The notes under the pieces: generated by a model | The model's database searches: none | Told to the model about the DNA's origin: nothing | Seen by the model: only the letters and a program-made list of their open reading frames with translations | Shown here: in pieces, positions 17,314 to 26,203 of the stretch | How positions within the stretch are numbered: position 1 is the stretch's first letter | Layout: every line of letters starts with the position of its first letter | Translations under genes and position numbers: made by a program | Origin: Acetivibrio thermocellus ATCC 27405 | GTDB taxonomy: Bacteria; Bacillota; Clostridia; Acetivibrionales; Acetivibrionaceae | Length of the DNA: 64,000 nt | Reading direction: 5' to 3' | Assembly (NCBI RefSeq): GCF_000015865.1 | Contig: NC_009012.1 | Span: forward strand, 2,473,081 to 2,537,080

Positions 17314-17865
17314 TTAATAATAACCCGGTCTCATCGGATTATACATACTTGGATTATACATGCTCGAATTATAATTCTGATCGTACATATCAGAACCGTA
17401 TCCACACGGACTGCCCGAATGTTGTGGATAATATGGACTTCCGCAGGGACCCGGAGCATACTGGGCAGGAGTTGCCGGTTGAGGCACGGCCTGCATTGTC
17501 TGAGGCATGGCCTGAGGTGCAGTCTGGTACGTTGGATGGGACATGGATGAATAATCCATCGGCATCATCGGGCAATGCATCTGAAGCAGGAACGGACAGC
17601 AAACTACAGGCACCATCTGTGGTATCGGCTGCATACAAGGCATTTGGCCCATTTGCTGGGCCGGTTCCGTCGGCTGCGCCGGCACCTGTGGTATCGGATA
17701 CATCGGCCCTATTTGAGGCATTTCTCCCGCAGCTTCCGTTCCATTCATTTCTTCCATCTGGGGATACTGCTCTGTTACATCCGTTTCCGGTACCTTACCG
17801 CCCGCAGCAGTTTCTGCTATCTCCGGCGGTATTTCAACAGGTTCTTTTCGATACTTCTTTTCCAT
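17314..17865 (-). CDS. Met/Pro/Gln/Tyr-rich protein, putative spore coat protein
   Basis: About 183 residues. After a charged N-terminus (MEKKYRKEPVEIPPEIAE) the rest is dominated by P, M, Q, Y, C, S and G, such as PMYPIPQVPAQPTEPAQQM and a tail with NSSMYNPSMYNPMRPGYY. It has no membrane segment and no recognisable enzyme motif. Such composition is usual for structural proteins of the clostridial spore coat, which cross-link through Tyr and Cys; this is inference. The ATG at 17865 has GGAGGT upstream. It is monocistronic, with its own terminator. Confidence 0.65.
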   Translation of the reverse strand: MEKKYRKEPVEIPPEIAETAAGGKVPETDVTEQYPQMEEMNGTEAAGEMPQIGPMYPIPQVPAQPTEPAQQMGQMPCMQPIPQMVPVVCCPFLLQMHCPMMPMDYSSMSHPTYQTAPQAMPQTMQAVPQPATPAQYAPGPCGSPYYPQHSGSPCGYGSDMYDQNYNSSMYNPSMYNPMRPGYY

Positions 17866-17971
17866 AAAAAATTTACCTCCGGTCAATATTCTTCTTAACT
17901 CAATATCATTATATGTTCCGAAGGTAAATTGGTGATAACTGTATTATGTCAATATTTTGATTATTTGAAAA

Positions 17972-18739
17972 TTACTTTATACCAAAAAGCCTTTTGGCGT
18001 TATTAGTCGTGATTTCGGCCACTTCTTCAAAACTCATGCCCCTTATCTTTGCAATTTTTTCCGCCACGAGCCTTACATAGCTTGAATCATTTCTCTTCCC
18101 CCTGTGGGGTTCAGGGGTCAGATACGGGCAGTCGGTCTCTATCAGAAGCCTGTCTAAAGGCACACGTTCCACAACTTCAACAACCCTTTTTGCATTTTTG
18201 AATGTCAGTGTTCCGCCCACTGAAATGTAAAAGTTGTTTTCCAGCACATCCTTAAGCATCTCAACACTTCCCGAATAGCAGTGGAACACTCCCCCGACAT
18301 CCTTTGCCTGCTCGGCCTTCACTATGTCAAGGACGTCCTTGTGGGCGTCCCTGTCGTGGACAATTATAGGAAGGTTAAGTTCTTTCGCCAGGTTTATCTG
18401 CCTTGCAAACCAGAGCTTCTGCTGCTCCCTCGGTGAAAAATCATAATAATAGTCAAGCCCTATCTCCCCAATTGCGACAATTTTCTCCTCTTTTGCAAAG
18501 TCTTTAAGCTTCTCAATGTCATCGTCACTCATTTTGGCCACCTCATGGGGATGAACCCCCACGGCTCCGTAAATAAAATCAAATTTACGGGTAAGTGAAA
18601 CGGTTTCCAGCGAGGAAGCCATGTCGGCGGCGGCGTTTAAAATGTAGGAAACGCCGCTGTCATAGGCCTTTTTTATCACTTCAAACCTGTCTTCATCAAA
18701 CCTTTTATTATCGTAATGTGCATGTGAGTCAAAAAGCAT
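17972..18739 (-). CDS. tatD: TatD family metal-dependent hydrolase
   Basis: 255 residues. It has the full TatD metal set: FDSHAHYD (HxH), GEIGLDYYY (Glu), PIIVHDRDAH (His), FHCYSG (His) and ETDCPYL (Asp). TatD/YabD proteins are 3'-5' exonucleases or D-aminoacyl-tRNA deacylase-like hydrolases. I used the ATG at 18739, with GGAG 7 nt upstream; the one two codons earlier is too close to it. It lies directly downstream of metG, as yabD does in Bacillus. Confidence 0.92.
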   Translation of the reverse strand: MLFDSHAHYDNKRFDEDRFEVIKKAYDSGVSYILNAAADMASSLETVSLTRKFDFIYGAVGVHPHEVAKMSDDDIEKLKDFAKEEKIVAIGEIGLDYYYDFSPREQQKLWFARQINLAKELNLPIIVHDRDAHKDVLDIVKAEQAKDVGGVFHCYSGSVEMLKDVLENNFYISVGGTLTFKNAKRVVEVVERVPLDRLLIETDCPYLTPEPHRGKRNDSSYVRLVAEKIAKIRGMSFEEVAEITTNNAKRLFGIK

Positions 18740-18791
18740 AAACATTCTCCGTTTCTTGCAAATCTGCTTTTTTTCAAATGTAAAAATGTAT

Positions 18792-20756
18792 TTACTGAAC
18801 CTTGGTTCCGCTGTTTATCTCTTTGTCAATCGTCACCAGTACCAGGTCCTTGTCATCCGAAGCGGCAAGAATCATACCCTGCGACTCTATTCCCCTGAGT
18901 TTTACCGGCTTTAAGTTTGCCACCAGCACAACGTATTTACCCTTTAATTCCTCCGGAGAGTAGTACTTTGCAATACCGGACACCACCTGGCGTACTTCAT
19001 TGCCAACTTCAATCTTTAGTTTCAGCAACTTGTCGGCATTTTCAACCTTCTGAGCCTCAAGAACCTTGCCAACCCTCAAATCCAGCTTCTCAAAATCCTC
19101 TATGGTGATATATTCATTCTTTTCCGCATCCTTTTTCTCCGTTTCCTGCTTCGGTGATTGCTTTTCCTTATTTTCAGCCGCAGCCAAAGTGAGCTTTTCC
19201 AATTCCTCCAGCTCTTTCTTAACATCAATTCTCGGGAACAAGGGTTCTCCTTTGTTCACAGCGGCACCTTCAGGATATACTCCCCATTTCTTTGCAGTTT
19301 CCCACTCCACATACTTTTTGTCGTTTATACCCAGCTGATGCCATATCTTTTCAGGAGTTTCAGGCATAAACGGCTGTATGAGTATGGAAACTATTCTGAT
19401 ACTTTCCGCAAGATTGTATAAAACAGCGGCAAGTCTTGCCTTGTTTTCTTCACTTTTTGCCAGTGCCCACGGCATTGTCTCGTCAATATACTTGTTGGTT
19501 CTGGAAATGGCTTTCCAGATTTCAGTAAGCGCCGTACTGAACTGCAAACGGTCAAGCAGTTCCTCAACCTTTTGAGGTGTATCCGTCACAGTCTTTATAA
19601 GGTCGTCGTCAAATTCTCCCGCCTGTCTTTCCTGCGGCAGCTTCCCTCCAAAATATTTGTCAATCATGGCAACGGTCCTGCTGACAAGATTTCCAAGGTC
19701 GTTTGCCAAGTCTGAATTAATCCTGTTTATCAATGCTTCATTTGAAAATACTCCGTCCGAACCGAAAGGAACCTCTCTTAAGAGGAAATACCTTATCGCG
19801 TCAACACCGTACTTTTCAACAAGCACAACAGGATCGACCACATTTCCCTTGGACTTGGACATTTTTCCGCCCTCAAGAAGGAGCCAGCCATGGCCAAATA
19901 CCTGCTTCGGCAAAGGCTCACCCAAAGCCATGAGCATTGCAGGCCATATGATGGTGTGGAAACGCACTATTTCCTTTCCCACAAGATGAACATCCGCAGG
20001 CCAGTACTTGCGGTAATCCGAATCGTCCTCGGACATGTAGTTAAGGGCGGTAATATAGTTGGAAAGGGCGTCAATCCAAACATATACCACGTGCTTGTCA
20101 TCAAAGGACACCGGTATTCCCCAGTCAAAGGTGGTTCTGGACACGCAAAGGTCTTCAAGCCCCGGCCTTAAGAAATTGTTCAGCATCTCGTTCTGTCTGG
20201 AAACAGGCTGTATAAAATCCGGATTCTCCTCGATATGTTTTATCAGCCGGTCCTGATATTTGGAAAGCCTGAAGAAATAGCTCTCCTCTTTTGTAAGTTC
20301 CACTTCCCTTCCGCAGTCGGGACATTTTCCGTCAACCAGCTGTGTCTTCGTCCAGAAAGACTCACAAGGAGTGCAATACCAGCCTTCATATTCACTCTTG
20401 TAAATATCTCCCTGGTCGTAGAGCTTTTTAAATATCTTCTGCACAGTCTTCTCATGGTGGGGATCCGTCGTTCTGATAAACCTGTCGTTGGTTATTTTCA
20501 AAAGCTTCCACAGTTCCTTGATTCCGGCCACAATTTCATCCACATACTGTTTCGGGGTAACTCCCTTTTCCTTCGCCTTGCGTTCAATCTTCTGTCCATG
20601 CTCATCCGTTCCCGTAAGAAACATTACATCGTAACCTTTCAGCCTTTTGTATCTTGCCACGGCATCCGCCGCAACAGTAGTGTATGAGTGGCCTATATGT
20701 AACTTGTCGCTCGGGTAATAAATGGGCGTTGTAATGTAAAAAGTCTTTCTATCCAT
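18792..20756 (-). CDS. metG: methionyl-tRNA synthetase
   Basis: 654 residues. Class I synthetase with the HIGH motif (KLHIGHSYT, about residue 20), KMSKSKGN near 298, and a zinc knuckle CTPCESFW...CPDCG. The C-terminal 110 residues (from EYITIEDFEKLDLRVGKVLE) form the Trbp111/EMAP-like tRNA-binding domain used for dimerisation, preceded by a Lys/Glu-rich linker. It charges tRNA-Met and tRNA-fMet. The start has AAGGAGG in a good place. I saw no T-box in the 230-bp leader. Confidence 0.97.
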   Translation of the reverse strand: MDRKTFYITTPIYYPSDKLHIGHSYTTVAADAVARYKRLKGYDVMFLTGTDEHGQKIERKAKEKGVTPKQYVDEIVAGIKELWKLLKITNDRFIRTTDPHHEKTVQKIFKKLYDQGDIYKSEYEGWYCTPCESFWTKTQLVDGKCPDCGREVELTKEESYFFRLSKYQDRLIKHIEENPDFIQPVSRQNEMLNNFLRPGLEDLCVSRTTFDWGIPVSFDDKHVVYVWIDALSNYITALNYMSEDDSDYRKYWPADVHLVGKEIVRFHTIIWPAMLMALGEPLPKQVFGHGWLLLEGGKMSKSKGNVVDPVVLVEKYGVDAIRYFLLREVPFGSDGVFSNEALINRINSDLANDLGNLVSRTVAMIDKYFGGKLPQERQAGEFDDDLIKTVTDTPQKVEELLDRLQFSTALTEIWKAISRTNKYIDETMPWALAKSEENKARLAAVLYNLAESIRIVSILIQPFMPETPEKIWHQLGINDKKYVEWETAKKWGVYPEGAAVNKGEPLFPRIDVKKELEELEKLTLAAAENKEKQSPKQETEKKDAEKNEYITIEDFEKLDLRVGKVLEAQKVENADKLLKLKIEVGNEVRQVVSGIAKYYSPEELKGKYVVLVANLKPVKLRGIESQGMILAASDDKDLVLVTIDKEINSGTKVQ

Positions 20757-20996
20757 CTATTTTCCTCCTTGTATAAATAAAACATTACTGGATAATAGTT
20801 TCTGATTAATTATTGCCGTTCAAACTTGCCATTAATACTAATATACATATATACTATTTATTTTTCAAGGAAATTGAGATTATTGAACCAATTTTTTCAC
20901 AATTCCTTTCATAATCTTTTTAATGCACGCATAAAATGGGAAGAATAATATTATATTGAAGCGGAAAATATTTTTCGGCTTTTAAGGAGGAAAATT

Positions 20997-22040
20997 ATGA
21001 TTACCCGGTGCTGTCACGGCCCCAGGCTGGTACTGAAGTGCATCAGCGACATATATCCAAAATCCCGCTCCCTTTTCAGGGAGTATGGAATTTTTGAAGA
21101 CAAATATGACAATATGGAAGGCTTTTCCCTGCAGATGAAAAAACTTCCCGCCCGGGAGGCAGGCATTTATGCGCTCTATCCCGGAGTAAACCTTGACAAT
21201 ACGCTGGATTTTATAATATCATTTCAGACCATCGACCGGTGTATTAACCATATTTGCAGCAAAATCAAAGACAAAGACGAACTTCTGATAGGCCGCCTTT
21301 ATCTTTCACTAAGAGACGCGGTTGACCCTAAAAGAAGAATCTCCGTCGGTTACATAAACGGTCTTGACAGCAAATACGTTTCAACCATAATAAAGCTTGT
21401 GGAAAGGTGCAGAAACCAGGTTGTAATGCTGCCTTCATACAACCTTGTCATAACCCGGCTGAAAAAATTCATTCAAATGTACTCGGATTTTATGACCTGT
21501 TCCCATTTGGATAAAGAATTAAGAAACAAAAAAATTGAGGAATGGGTGGACAGGTATTATGATAAAAGTACAGGCATATCCAAAACAGAAATAATCACCG
21601 CATCGGCATCCCCTCTTCTTGTATTCGTTCTTTTTGCCTGTGCCCACGACCCGTACCTTACCAGGGAAGAAGTGGACAACATATGGGATGCATATTTCCC
21701 ATGGATTTGCGGACTTCATGCACTCCTGTACAATTTTGTCAATGTAAATGATGTATTCGGAAACAACAATAATCTTGCATTTTATTATAAAAATTTAAAA
21801 ATGTATGAAGACAAAATCACATTTTTTATTGAAAAGTCTCTGGAAAGCTGCAACAAACTCAAATATCCGGAATTTCACAGAACCGCGGTCAAAATGATAA
21901 TTGCCCTCTATCTTTCGAATCCCCAGGCTTATCATGGAATGAACAGGCTCGCAAGCACAAATATCATGAAAAAATCCGGTTCTGCGGCACGTTTTTACTA
22001 CAACCTGTGCAAATTACTGAGACTTTCCGGTAAGTTCTGA
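20997..22040 (+). CDS. DUF2600 / YtpB-like (tetraprenyl-beta-curcumene synthase family) protein
   Basis: 347 residues. Blocks match what I recall of the DUF2600 family: REAGIYALYP, FIISFQTIDRCINHICSK, YFPWICGLHALLYNF, FHRTAVKMIIALYLSNP and a C-terminal RLA...SGSAARFYYNLCK. B. subtilis YtpB cyclises tetraprenyl diphosphate and is a class IB terpene synthase. In YtpB the two aligned blocks carry Asp-rich motifs (DYLDNLCD and DYFIDQEED as I remember them). Here they read DRCINHICSK and YNFVNVNDVF, so most of those Asp are missing and activity is doubtful. Single gene, AAGGAGG upstream, convergent with spmB. Confidence 0.8.
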   Translation: MITRCCHGPRLVLKCISDIYPKSRSLFREYGIFEDKYDNMEGFSLQMKKLPAREAGIYALYPGVNLDNTLDFIISFQTIDRCINHICSKIKDKDELLIGRLYLSLRDAVDPKRRISVGYINGLDSKYVSTIIKLVERCRNQVVMLPSYNLVITRLKKFIQMYSDFMTCSHLDKELRNKKIEEWVDRYYDKSTGISKTEIITASASPLLVFVLFACAHDPYLTREEVDNIWDAYFPWICGLHALLYNFVNVNDVFGNNNNLAFYYKNLKMYEDKITFFIEKSLESCNKLKYPEFHRTAVKMIIALYLSNPQAYHGMNRLASTNIMKKSGSAARFYYNLCKLLRLSGKF

Positions 22041-22044
22041 TTTC

Positions 22045-22578
22045 TCATCCGCCGAAAACCTTCGTACATATCCATACGGCGGCAATAACACCGGCAAAAT
22101 CGGCTATAAGGGCGGCAGCCAGAGTATGCCGTATGTTTTTTATACCCACCGCTCCGAAATACACTGCAAGAGTATAAAATATGGTTTCAGTGGAACCCAT
22201 GAAAGTTGACGCCAGGCGTCCTACAAAAGAGTCCGGCCCATACATTTTGAATATGTCGGACAGCATTGCCAAAGATGCACTCCCGGAAATAGGACGAAGA
22301 AAAACCATGGGCAAAGCCTCCGTCGGTATCCTTAAAAAATCGGCGGCAGGTCTCACGGCAAAAACCAAAAGATCCAGCGCTCCCGAAGCTCTAAACACCC
22401 CGACTGCAACCATAAGCCCCACCAGCGGCGGTATAATCCTTAAAACAGTGGTTATGCCTTCCTTTGCCCCCTCCAAAAAAACGTCATACACTTTCACACC
22501 CTTGTATATCCCGGCAGACAAGATAACAAAAATCAACGCCGGTATGGCATAAGAAGACAGTTCTTTTATAAAACTCAT
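22045..22578 (-). CDS. spmB: spore maturation protein B
   Basis: 177-residue polytopic membrane protein of the SpmB/nucleoside-recognition (Gate) family: GVFRASGALDLLVFAVRPA and LRPISGSASLAMLSDIF are typical. With SpmA it is needed for spore core dehydration and heat resistance in Bacillus and Clostridium. It overlaps spmA by 4 bp (ATGA), so translation is coupled. Confidence 0.92.
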   Translation of the reverse strand: MSFIKELSSYAIPALIFVILSAGIYKGVKVYDVFLEGAKEGITTVLRIIPPLVGLMVAVGVFRASGALDLLVFAVRPAADFLRIPTEALPMVFLRPISGSASLAMLSDIFKMYGPDSFVGRLASTFMGSTETIFYTLAVYFGAVGIKNIRHTLAAALIADFAGVIAAVWICTKVFGG

Positions 22579-23207
22579 GCTCTCCCCCGTCCCGTTTTGT
22601 TCTCGAATCTCTTTTTAGCCTGGGATTTGCCTTTGAAAAAATATGACAATGTTTTTGCAGCAACGATTCCCGTAATAAAGGCGCAAATGCTTGCAACCCA
22701 TATGGTGCCTATAACCTCCGCAGGATTCTTCGACCCGAAGGACGCCCTTAGTGCAATTATAGTTGCAGGAATAAACTGAATACAGGATGTGTTCAGAACG
22801 AGAAACATGCTCATTTCATCTGTGGCAGTGTCTTTGTCGGGATTTAGTTTCTGAAGCTCATTCATGGCCTTTATACCCAACGGCGTTGCCGCATTGCCAA
22901 GACCTAAAAAGTTTGCCACAAGATTCATGACAATGGCTCCCGACGCAGGATGTCCCTTCGGTATCCCCGGAAACAAAAACTCCATAACAGGCCTTACGGT
23001 CTTTGCGATGCTTCTTACAATTCCGCTCTTTTCCGCAACCTCCATAAGTCCCGTCCACAGACACATAATTCCTAAAAGACCTATGCTTATCTCCACGGCA
23101 TTTTTGGATGAGTCCACCACCGCCTGTGTAATCTCATCAACTCTTCCGTTCATTATGCCGACCACAAAACCCGTCACAAGCATTACAAACCAGATATAAT
23201 TTAACAC
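22575..23207 (-). CDS. spmA: spore maturation protein A
   Basis: 210 residues. It begins with GTG at 23207 as (M)LNYIWFVMLVTGFVVGIMNG, the conserved SpmA start; the longer in-frame extension to 23282 does not look coding. Gate-domain membrane protein with FLGLGNAATPLGIKAMNELQ, the SpmA signature. First gene of a two-gene operon with spmB. A dacB/dacF gene, often next to spmAB, is absent. Confidence 0.92.
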   Translation of the reverse strand: MLNYIWFVMLVTGFVVGIMNGRVDEITQAVVDSSKNAVEISIGLLGIMCLWTGLMEVAEKSGIVRSIAKTVRPVMEFLFPGIPKGHPASGAIVMNLVANFLGLGNAATPLGIKAMNELQKLNPDKDTATDEMSMFLVLNTSCIQFIPATIIALRASFGSKNPAEVIGTIWVASICAFITGIVAAKTLSYFFKGKSQAKKRFENKTGRGRA

Positions 23208-23560
23208 AGCGCAAGCCCCGTTTAAACGTATTAATACTAAATAATGTATATGAGACGATTTAGGACAATATACCACTCCCAAATTTCAAATTAACCCATC
23301 AATTTCAATTTTTGCGGCATGATTAAATTGTCGAATTTCAGAATATGATTTTTAAATGAATTTGCCAGTTATATATTGGTTTAATATACTTTTATTTACA
23401 TAGCTTAATTTAAGCAAAAGTATTCCTATTTGTTTTATTAATTTTAAGACGAAAGTAATTTGATGCTTTTTGTGACATTATGAAAAAATAGAATTACTAT
23501 TAACTTACAATCTCACCACAAATTATTATTGAATTTAATTGAATTTTTTTTAAAATATTG
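23208..23560. other. AT-rich divergent intergenic region between spmA and abrB
   Basis: About 350 bp, very AT-rich, with no open frame of interest. It should hold the spmAB promoter on the minus strand; the abrB promoter is at its right end. I could not pick out a sporulation-sigma consensus with confidence. Confidence 0.5.
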
Positions 23561-23589
23561 TTGACTATTATTGGCATTTATGGTATCAT
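23561..23589 (+). promoter_or_regulatory. sigma-A-like promoter of abrB
   Basis: TTGACT (23561-23566), 17 bp, TATCAT (23584-23589). Transcription would start about 42 bp before the ATG. Confidence 0.75.
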
Positions 23590-23638
23590 GGAAAGTGAGA
23601 AGTTTGTCGAATACTGTATGTTTAGAGGAGGATCAGTT

Positions 23639-23878
23639 ATGAAATCTACTGGAATCGTAAGAAAAGTCGATGAATTAGGAAGGGTTGTTCTGCCTATCGA
23701 ATTGAGAAGAACACTTGACATTGCAGAGAAAGACGCTTTGGAAATCTATGTTGACGGTTCAACAATCATACTCAAGAAGTATGAACCGGCTTGCATCTTC
23801 TGCGGAAACGCAAAAGATGTAACAGTTTACAAAGGTAAGAACATTTGCCCTGACTGTATGAGAGAGCTGAAAAAATAA
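23639..23878 (+). CDS. abrB: AbrB family transition-state regulator
   Basis: 79 residues. The N-terminal swapped-hairpin DNA-binding domain is MKSTGIVRKVDELGRVVLPI then ELRRTLDI, followed by a tetramerisation region. Unlike Bacillus AbrB, the C-terminus carries two CxxC pairs (CIFCGNA, CPDCM), a likely zinc site, as in SpoVT/Abh-like clostridial versions. AbrB proteins repress post-exponential and sporulation genes. I used the ATG at 23639, 7 nt after GAGGAGG; upstream in-frame codons contain the promoter. It has its own terminator. Confidence 0.93.
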   Translation: MKSTGIVRKVDELGRVVLPIELRRTLDIAEKDALEIYVDGSTIILKKYEPACIFCGNAKDVTVYKGKNICPDCMRELKK

Positions 23879-23921
23879 TAGCCTCATAAAATCAGTATAA
23901 TTGTTAAAATCAGTATAATTG

Positions 23922-23951
23922 CAAAAGGGACTTCGTAAAAAGTCCCTTTTG
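23922..23951. terminator. abrB / rsmI intergenic terminator
   Basis: CAAAAGGGACTT (23922-23933) pairs with AAGTCCCTTTTG (23940-23951), 6-nt loop, T-rich on both sides. It can end abrB on the plus strand and rsmI on the minus strand. Confidence 0.9.
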
Positions 23952-23999
23952 TGATTTTACGCAATTTTTATGATTTTATGCAATTTTCCGTTTCATTTG

Positions 24000-24842
24000 T
24001 CAAATCAGGGCATTATAAACATCCCTTTTACTTATCCCTCTGTCCTGCGCAACTTTTTTCATTGCTTCTTTCCTGGAAAGTCCTTCATCTATATACATTT
24101 GATAGTGTTCCAAAATACTCATGGAATTCCATTCACTCTTTTTATCCTCAATTATTTGTTTTTCGTCCGCTCCTTCCACCACAAGGACATATTCTCCCCT
24201 TGGTGATTCGTTTTCGTACTTTTCTATTGCTTCCTTCAAAGTACACCTTAAAATCTCTTCAAATTTTTTTGTAAGCTCCCTTGCCAATGCTATCCTTCTG
24301 TTTCCCAGAACCTCGTACAGGTCCTTCAAAGTGTAAACAAGTTTATGGGGCGCTTCATAAAAAACCATGGTTCGTATTTCATCCTTTAATGAATCGATTC
24401 GCTCTCTCCTTGCCCTTTTATTCATGGGCAGAAATCCTTCAAAAACAAATCTCCCCGACGAAAATCCTGACAGGACAAGTCCCATCACAGCCGCCACAGG
24501 CCCCGGAACCATGGTAAACGGAATTTCATTTTCAATGCAAAGCTTTATCATATCCTCCCCCGGGTCGGAGATTCCCGGAGTGCCGGCATCGGAGACCAGG
24601 GCAATGTTTTTTCCCTCCAGAAGGCGCTCTACAAGATAATTGCCTTTTACAACCTTGTTGTGTTCATAATAGCTCACCAGGGGCTTTTTTATATCAAAGT
24701 GGTTGAGAAGCTTTATTGTCTGCCTTGTGTCTTCGGCAGCTATAAGGTCCACTTCTTTCAGCACCCGTATTGCCCTTAAAGTTATATCCTCAAGGTTTCC
24801 GATGGGAGTCGCAACAAGATACAGCGTTCCTTTGTTATTCAA
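24000..24842 (-). CDS. rsmI: 16S rRNA 2'-O-ribose C1402 methyltransferase
   Basis: 280 residues, usual length. Tetrapyrrole-methylase fold: LYLVATPIGNLEDITLRA at the N-terminus, AEDTRQTIKLLNHF, SAM-binding LVSDAGTPGISDPG and VPGPVAAVMGLVLSGF. RsmI methylates the ribose of C1402 in 16S rRNA. It overlaps the upstream methyltransferase gene by 8 bp; the two are paired as yabB and yabC are in Bacillus. Confidence 0.96.
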   Translation of the reverse strand: MNNKGTLYLVATPIGNLEDITLRAIRVLKEVDLIAAEDTRQTIKLLNHFDIKKPLVSYYEHNKVVKGNYLVERLLEGKNIALVSDAGTPGISDPGEDMIKLCIENEIPFTMVPGPVAAVMGLVLSGFSSGRFVFEGFLPMNKRARRERIDSLKDEIRTMVFYEAPHKLVYTLKDLYEVLGNRRIALARELTKKFEEILRCTLKEAIEKYENESPRGEYVLVVEGADEKQIIEDKKSEWNSMSILEHYQMYIDEGLSRKEAMKKVAQDRGISKRDVYNALI

Positions 24843-25599
24843 TGTTCCTTACCTCTCTGCCGTAAATATTGTCTATTTCTTTGGAATAATTTCCATTCTC
24901 GTCGTAAACATACAACGGCTCCAGCATCTTAAGCTGCACCCTCCCCTGTCTTGCCCCCTTTATAAGAATAAGGTTTGCTTTTTTGCGGGGATATGGATGT
25001 ACAAATTGGAGGTACTTTGGCTCTATGGAGTATTTTCTCATAAGCCATATTATATCCACAAGCCTGTCGGGTCTGTGAACCATTGCAAACTGCCCGCCGG
25101 GCACCAACAGCTTTGACGATGCCTTTATTACGTCTTCCAAAGTACATTTTATTTCATGCCTCGAAATGGCCTTCGTATCGCTGATATTCAAAAGCCCGCC
25201 CCCCTGGTTCATATAAGGAGGGTTGGTAACTACCACGTCAAATTTTGATGCGCCAAACATTTCAACGCTGTTTTTAATATCTCCGCACACTATTTTCACA
25301 CGGTCTTCGAGGTTATTGAGCTTTACGCTTCTTTGAGCCATTTCGGCCATTTCTTCCTGAATCTCAAGCCCAATTATGGATTTTGCCTCGGTTTTGCCTG
25401 CAATGAGAATCGCTATGATACCTGTGCCCGTACCGAGGTCAATTACAGTATCACCCTTTTTTATGTCTGCGAAATTTGCCAGCAATACGGCATCAAGTCC
25501 AAAGCAAAAACCGGCTTTCTTTTGTATGATTTTCAATCCCTTGCACTGCAAATCATCTATTCTCTCATTTTCATTCAATTTTACTTCCAAATCAAACAC
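24835..25599 (-). CDS. TrmN6/YabB-like tRNA adenine methyltransferase
   Basis: 254 residues. Class I SAM methyltransferase with DLGTGTGIIAILIA, an acidic loop LEIQEEMAEMA, and VVTNPPYMNQGG, the N6-adenine type NPPY motif. Family members methylate A37 of tRNA-Val in E. coli (YfiC/TrmN6). The exact tRNA here is unproven. The start is GTG at 25599 with a weak ribosome-binding site. Confidence 0.9.
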   Translation of the reverse strand: MFDLEVKLNENERIDDLQCKGLKIIQKKAGFCFGLDAVLLANFADIKKGDTVIDLGTGTGIIAILIAGKTEAKSIIGLEIQEEMAEMAQRSVKLNNLEDRVKIVCGDIKNSVEMFGASKFDVVVTNPPYMNQGGGLLNISDTKAISRHEIKCTLEDVIKASSKLLVPGGQFAMVHRPDRLVDIIWLMRKYSIEPKYLQFVHPYPRKKANLILIKGARQGRVQLKMLEPLYVYDENGNYSKEIDNIYGREVRNIE

Positions 25600-25619
25600 C
25601 CGCGTTCATCATGTATCCC

Positions 25620-25832
25620 GAAATTATTCAGCATGTATAAACAAGCATATATAAAATAAATAGCATATATAAATAGCATCTATAAAATTATTTCATAAAA
25701 ATTATTTCATATTAAAATTATTTATCATATTTAAATTATCTATAAAATTGCCTATAAAAAGCTATCCTAATTTATAAATAAACTTTATAAATAAACTTAA
25801 ATAACCCTCTTATATATCTCCGATTCAAGGCA
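25620..25832. repeat. AT-rich degenerate repeats
   Basis: Over 200 bp made mainly of variants of ATATAAAATAAATAGC, ATAAAATTATTTCAT and TTTATAAATAAACTT. It fills the space between the ferredoxin terminator and the trmN6-like gene. It has no open frame. Confidence 0.6.
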
Positions 25833-25833
25833 T

Positions 25834-25879
25834 AAAAAAGAGGCCAAAGAAAGGCACACAACCTTTTCGACCTCTTTTT
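25834..25879 (-). terminator. ferredoxin terminator
   Basis: An imperfect long hairpin: AAAAAGAGG / CCTCTTTTT outer stem with an inner AAAGG / CCTTT stem. The minus-strand side ends in six T. Confidence 0.85.
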
Positions 25880-25888
25880 GACACACCG

Positions 25889-26059
25889 TTATTTCTGCTG
25901 AGGAGCATCAACAGGGCAAACATTTGCACAGGCTCCACATTCTATACAAGCGTCAGCATCTATTACATAAACGCTGTCTCCTGGTGAAATACAAGATACC
26001 GGGCATTCAGACTCGCAAGCACCGCAGCTGATGCAAGCATCGGTTATAAAATATGCCAT
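25889..26059 (-). CDS. 2[4Fe-4S] ferredoxin
   Basis: 56-residue clostridial-type ferredoxin. Two cluster motifs: CISCGACESECP and CIECGACANVCP, each CxxCxxCxxxCP, arranged in the usual pseudo-twofold repeat. It carries low-potential electrons, for example between pyruvate:ferredoxin oxidoreductase and hydrogenase. I used the ATG at 26059 after AGGAGG; the in-frame GTG upstream would overlap the ribosome-binding site. Single gene with its own terminator. Confidence 0.96.
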   Translation of the reverse strand: MAYFITDACISCGACESECPVSCISPGDSVYVIDADACIECGACANVCPVDAPQQK

Positions 26060-26203
26060 TGTATGGTACACCTCCTATATATATTCCTTTAGCAAGAATT
26101 AAAATAAACTACTGACCTTATAATTTTACCACTAAAATTGTGGAATGAAAACCACTTTTTTTATTTGATTTCAAGACAAATCATTCACAAACTTTCAGCA
26201 CTT

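Noticed and set aside
20757-20990. T-box leader before metG
   Set aside because: No conserved T-box core or antiterminator hairpin seen in the region.
25620-25832. CRISPR-like array in the AT-rich repeats
   Set aside because: Units vary in length and sequence and have no unique spacers.
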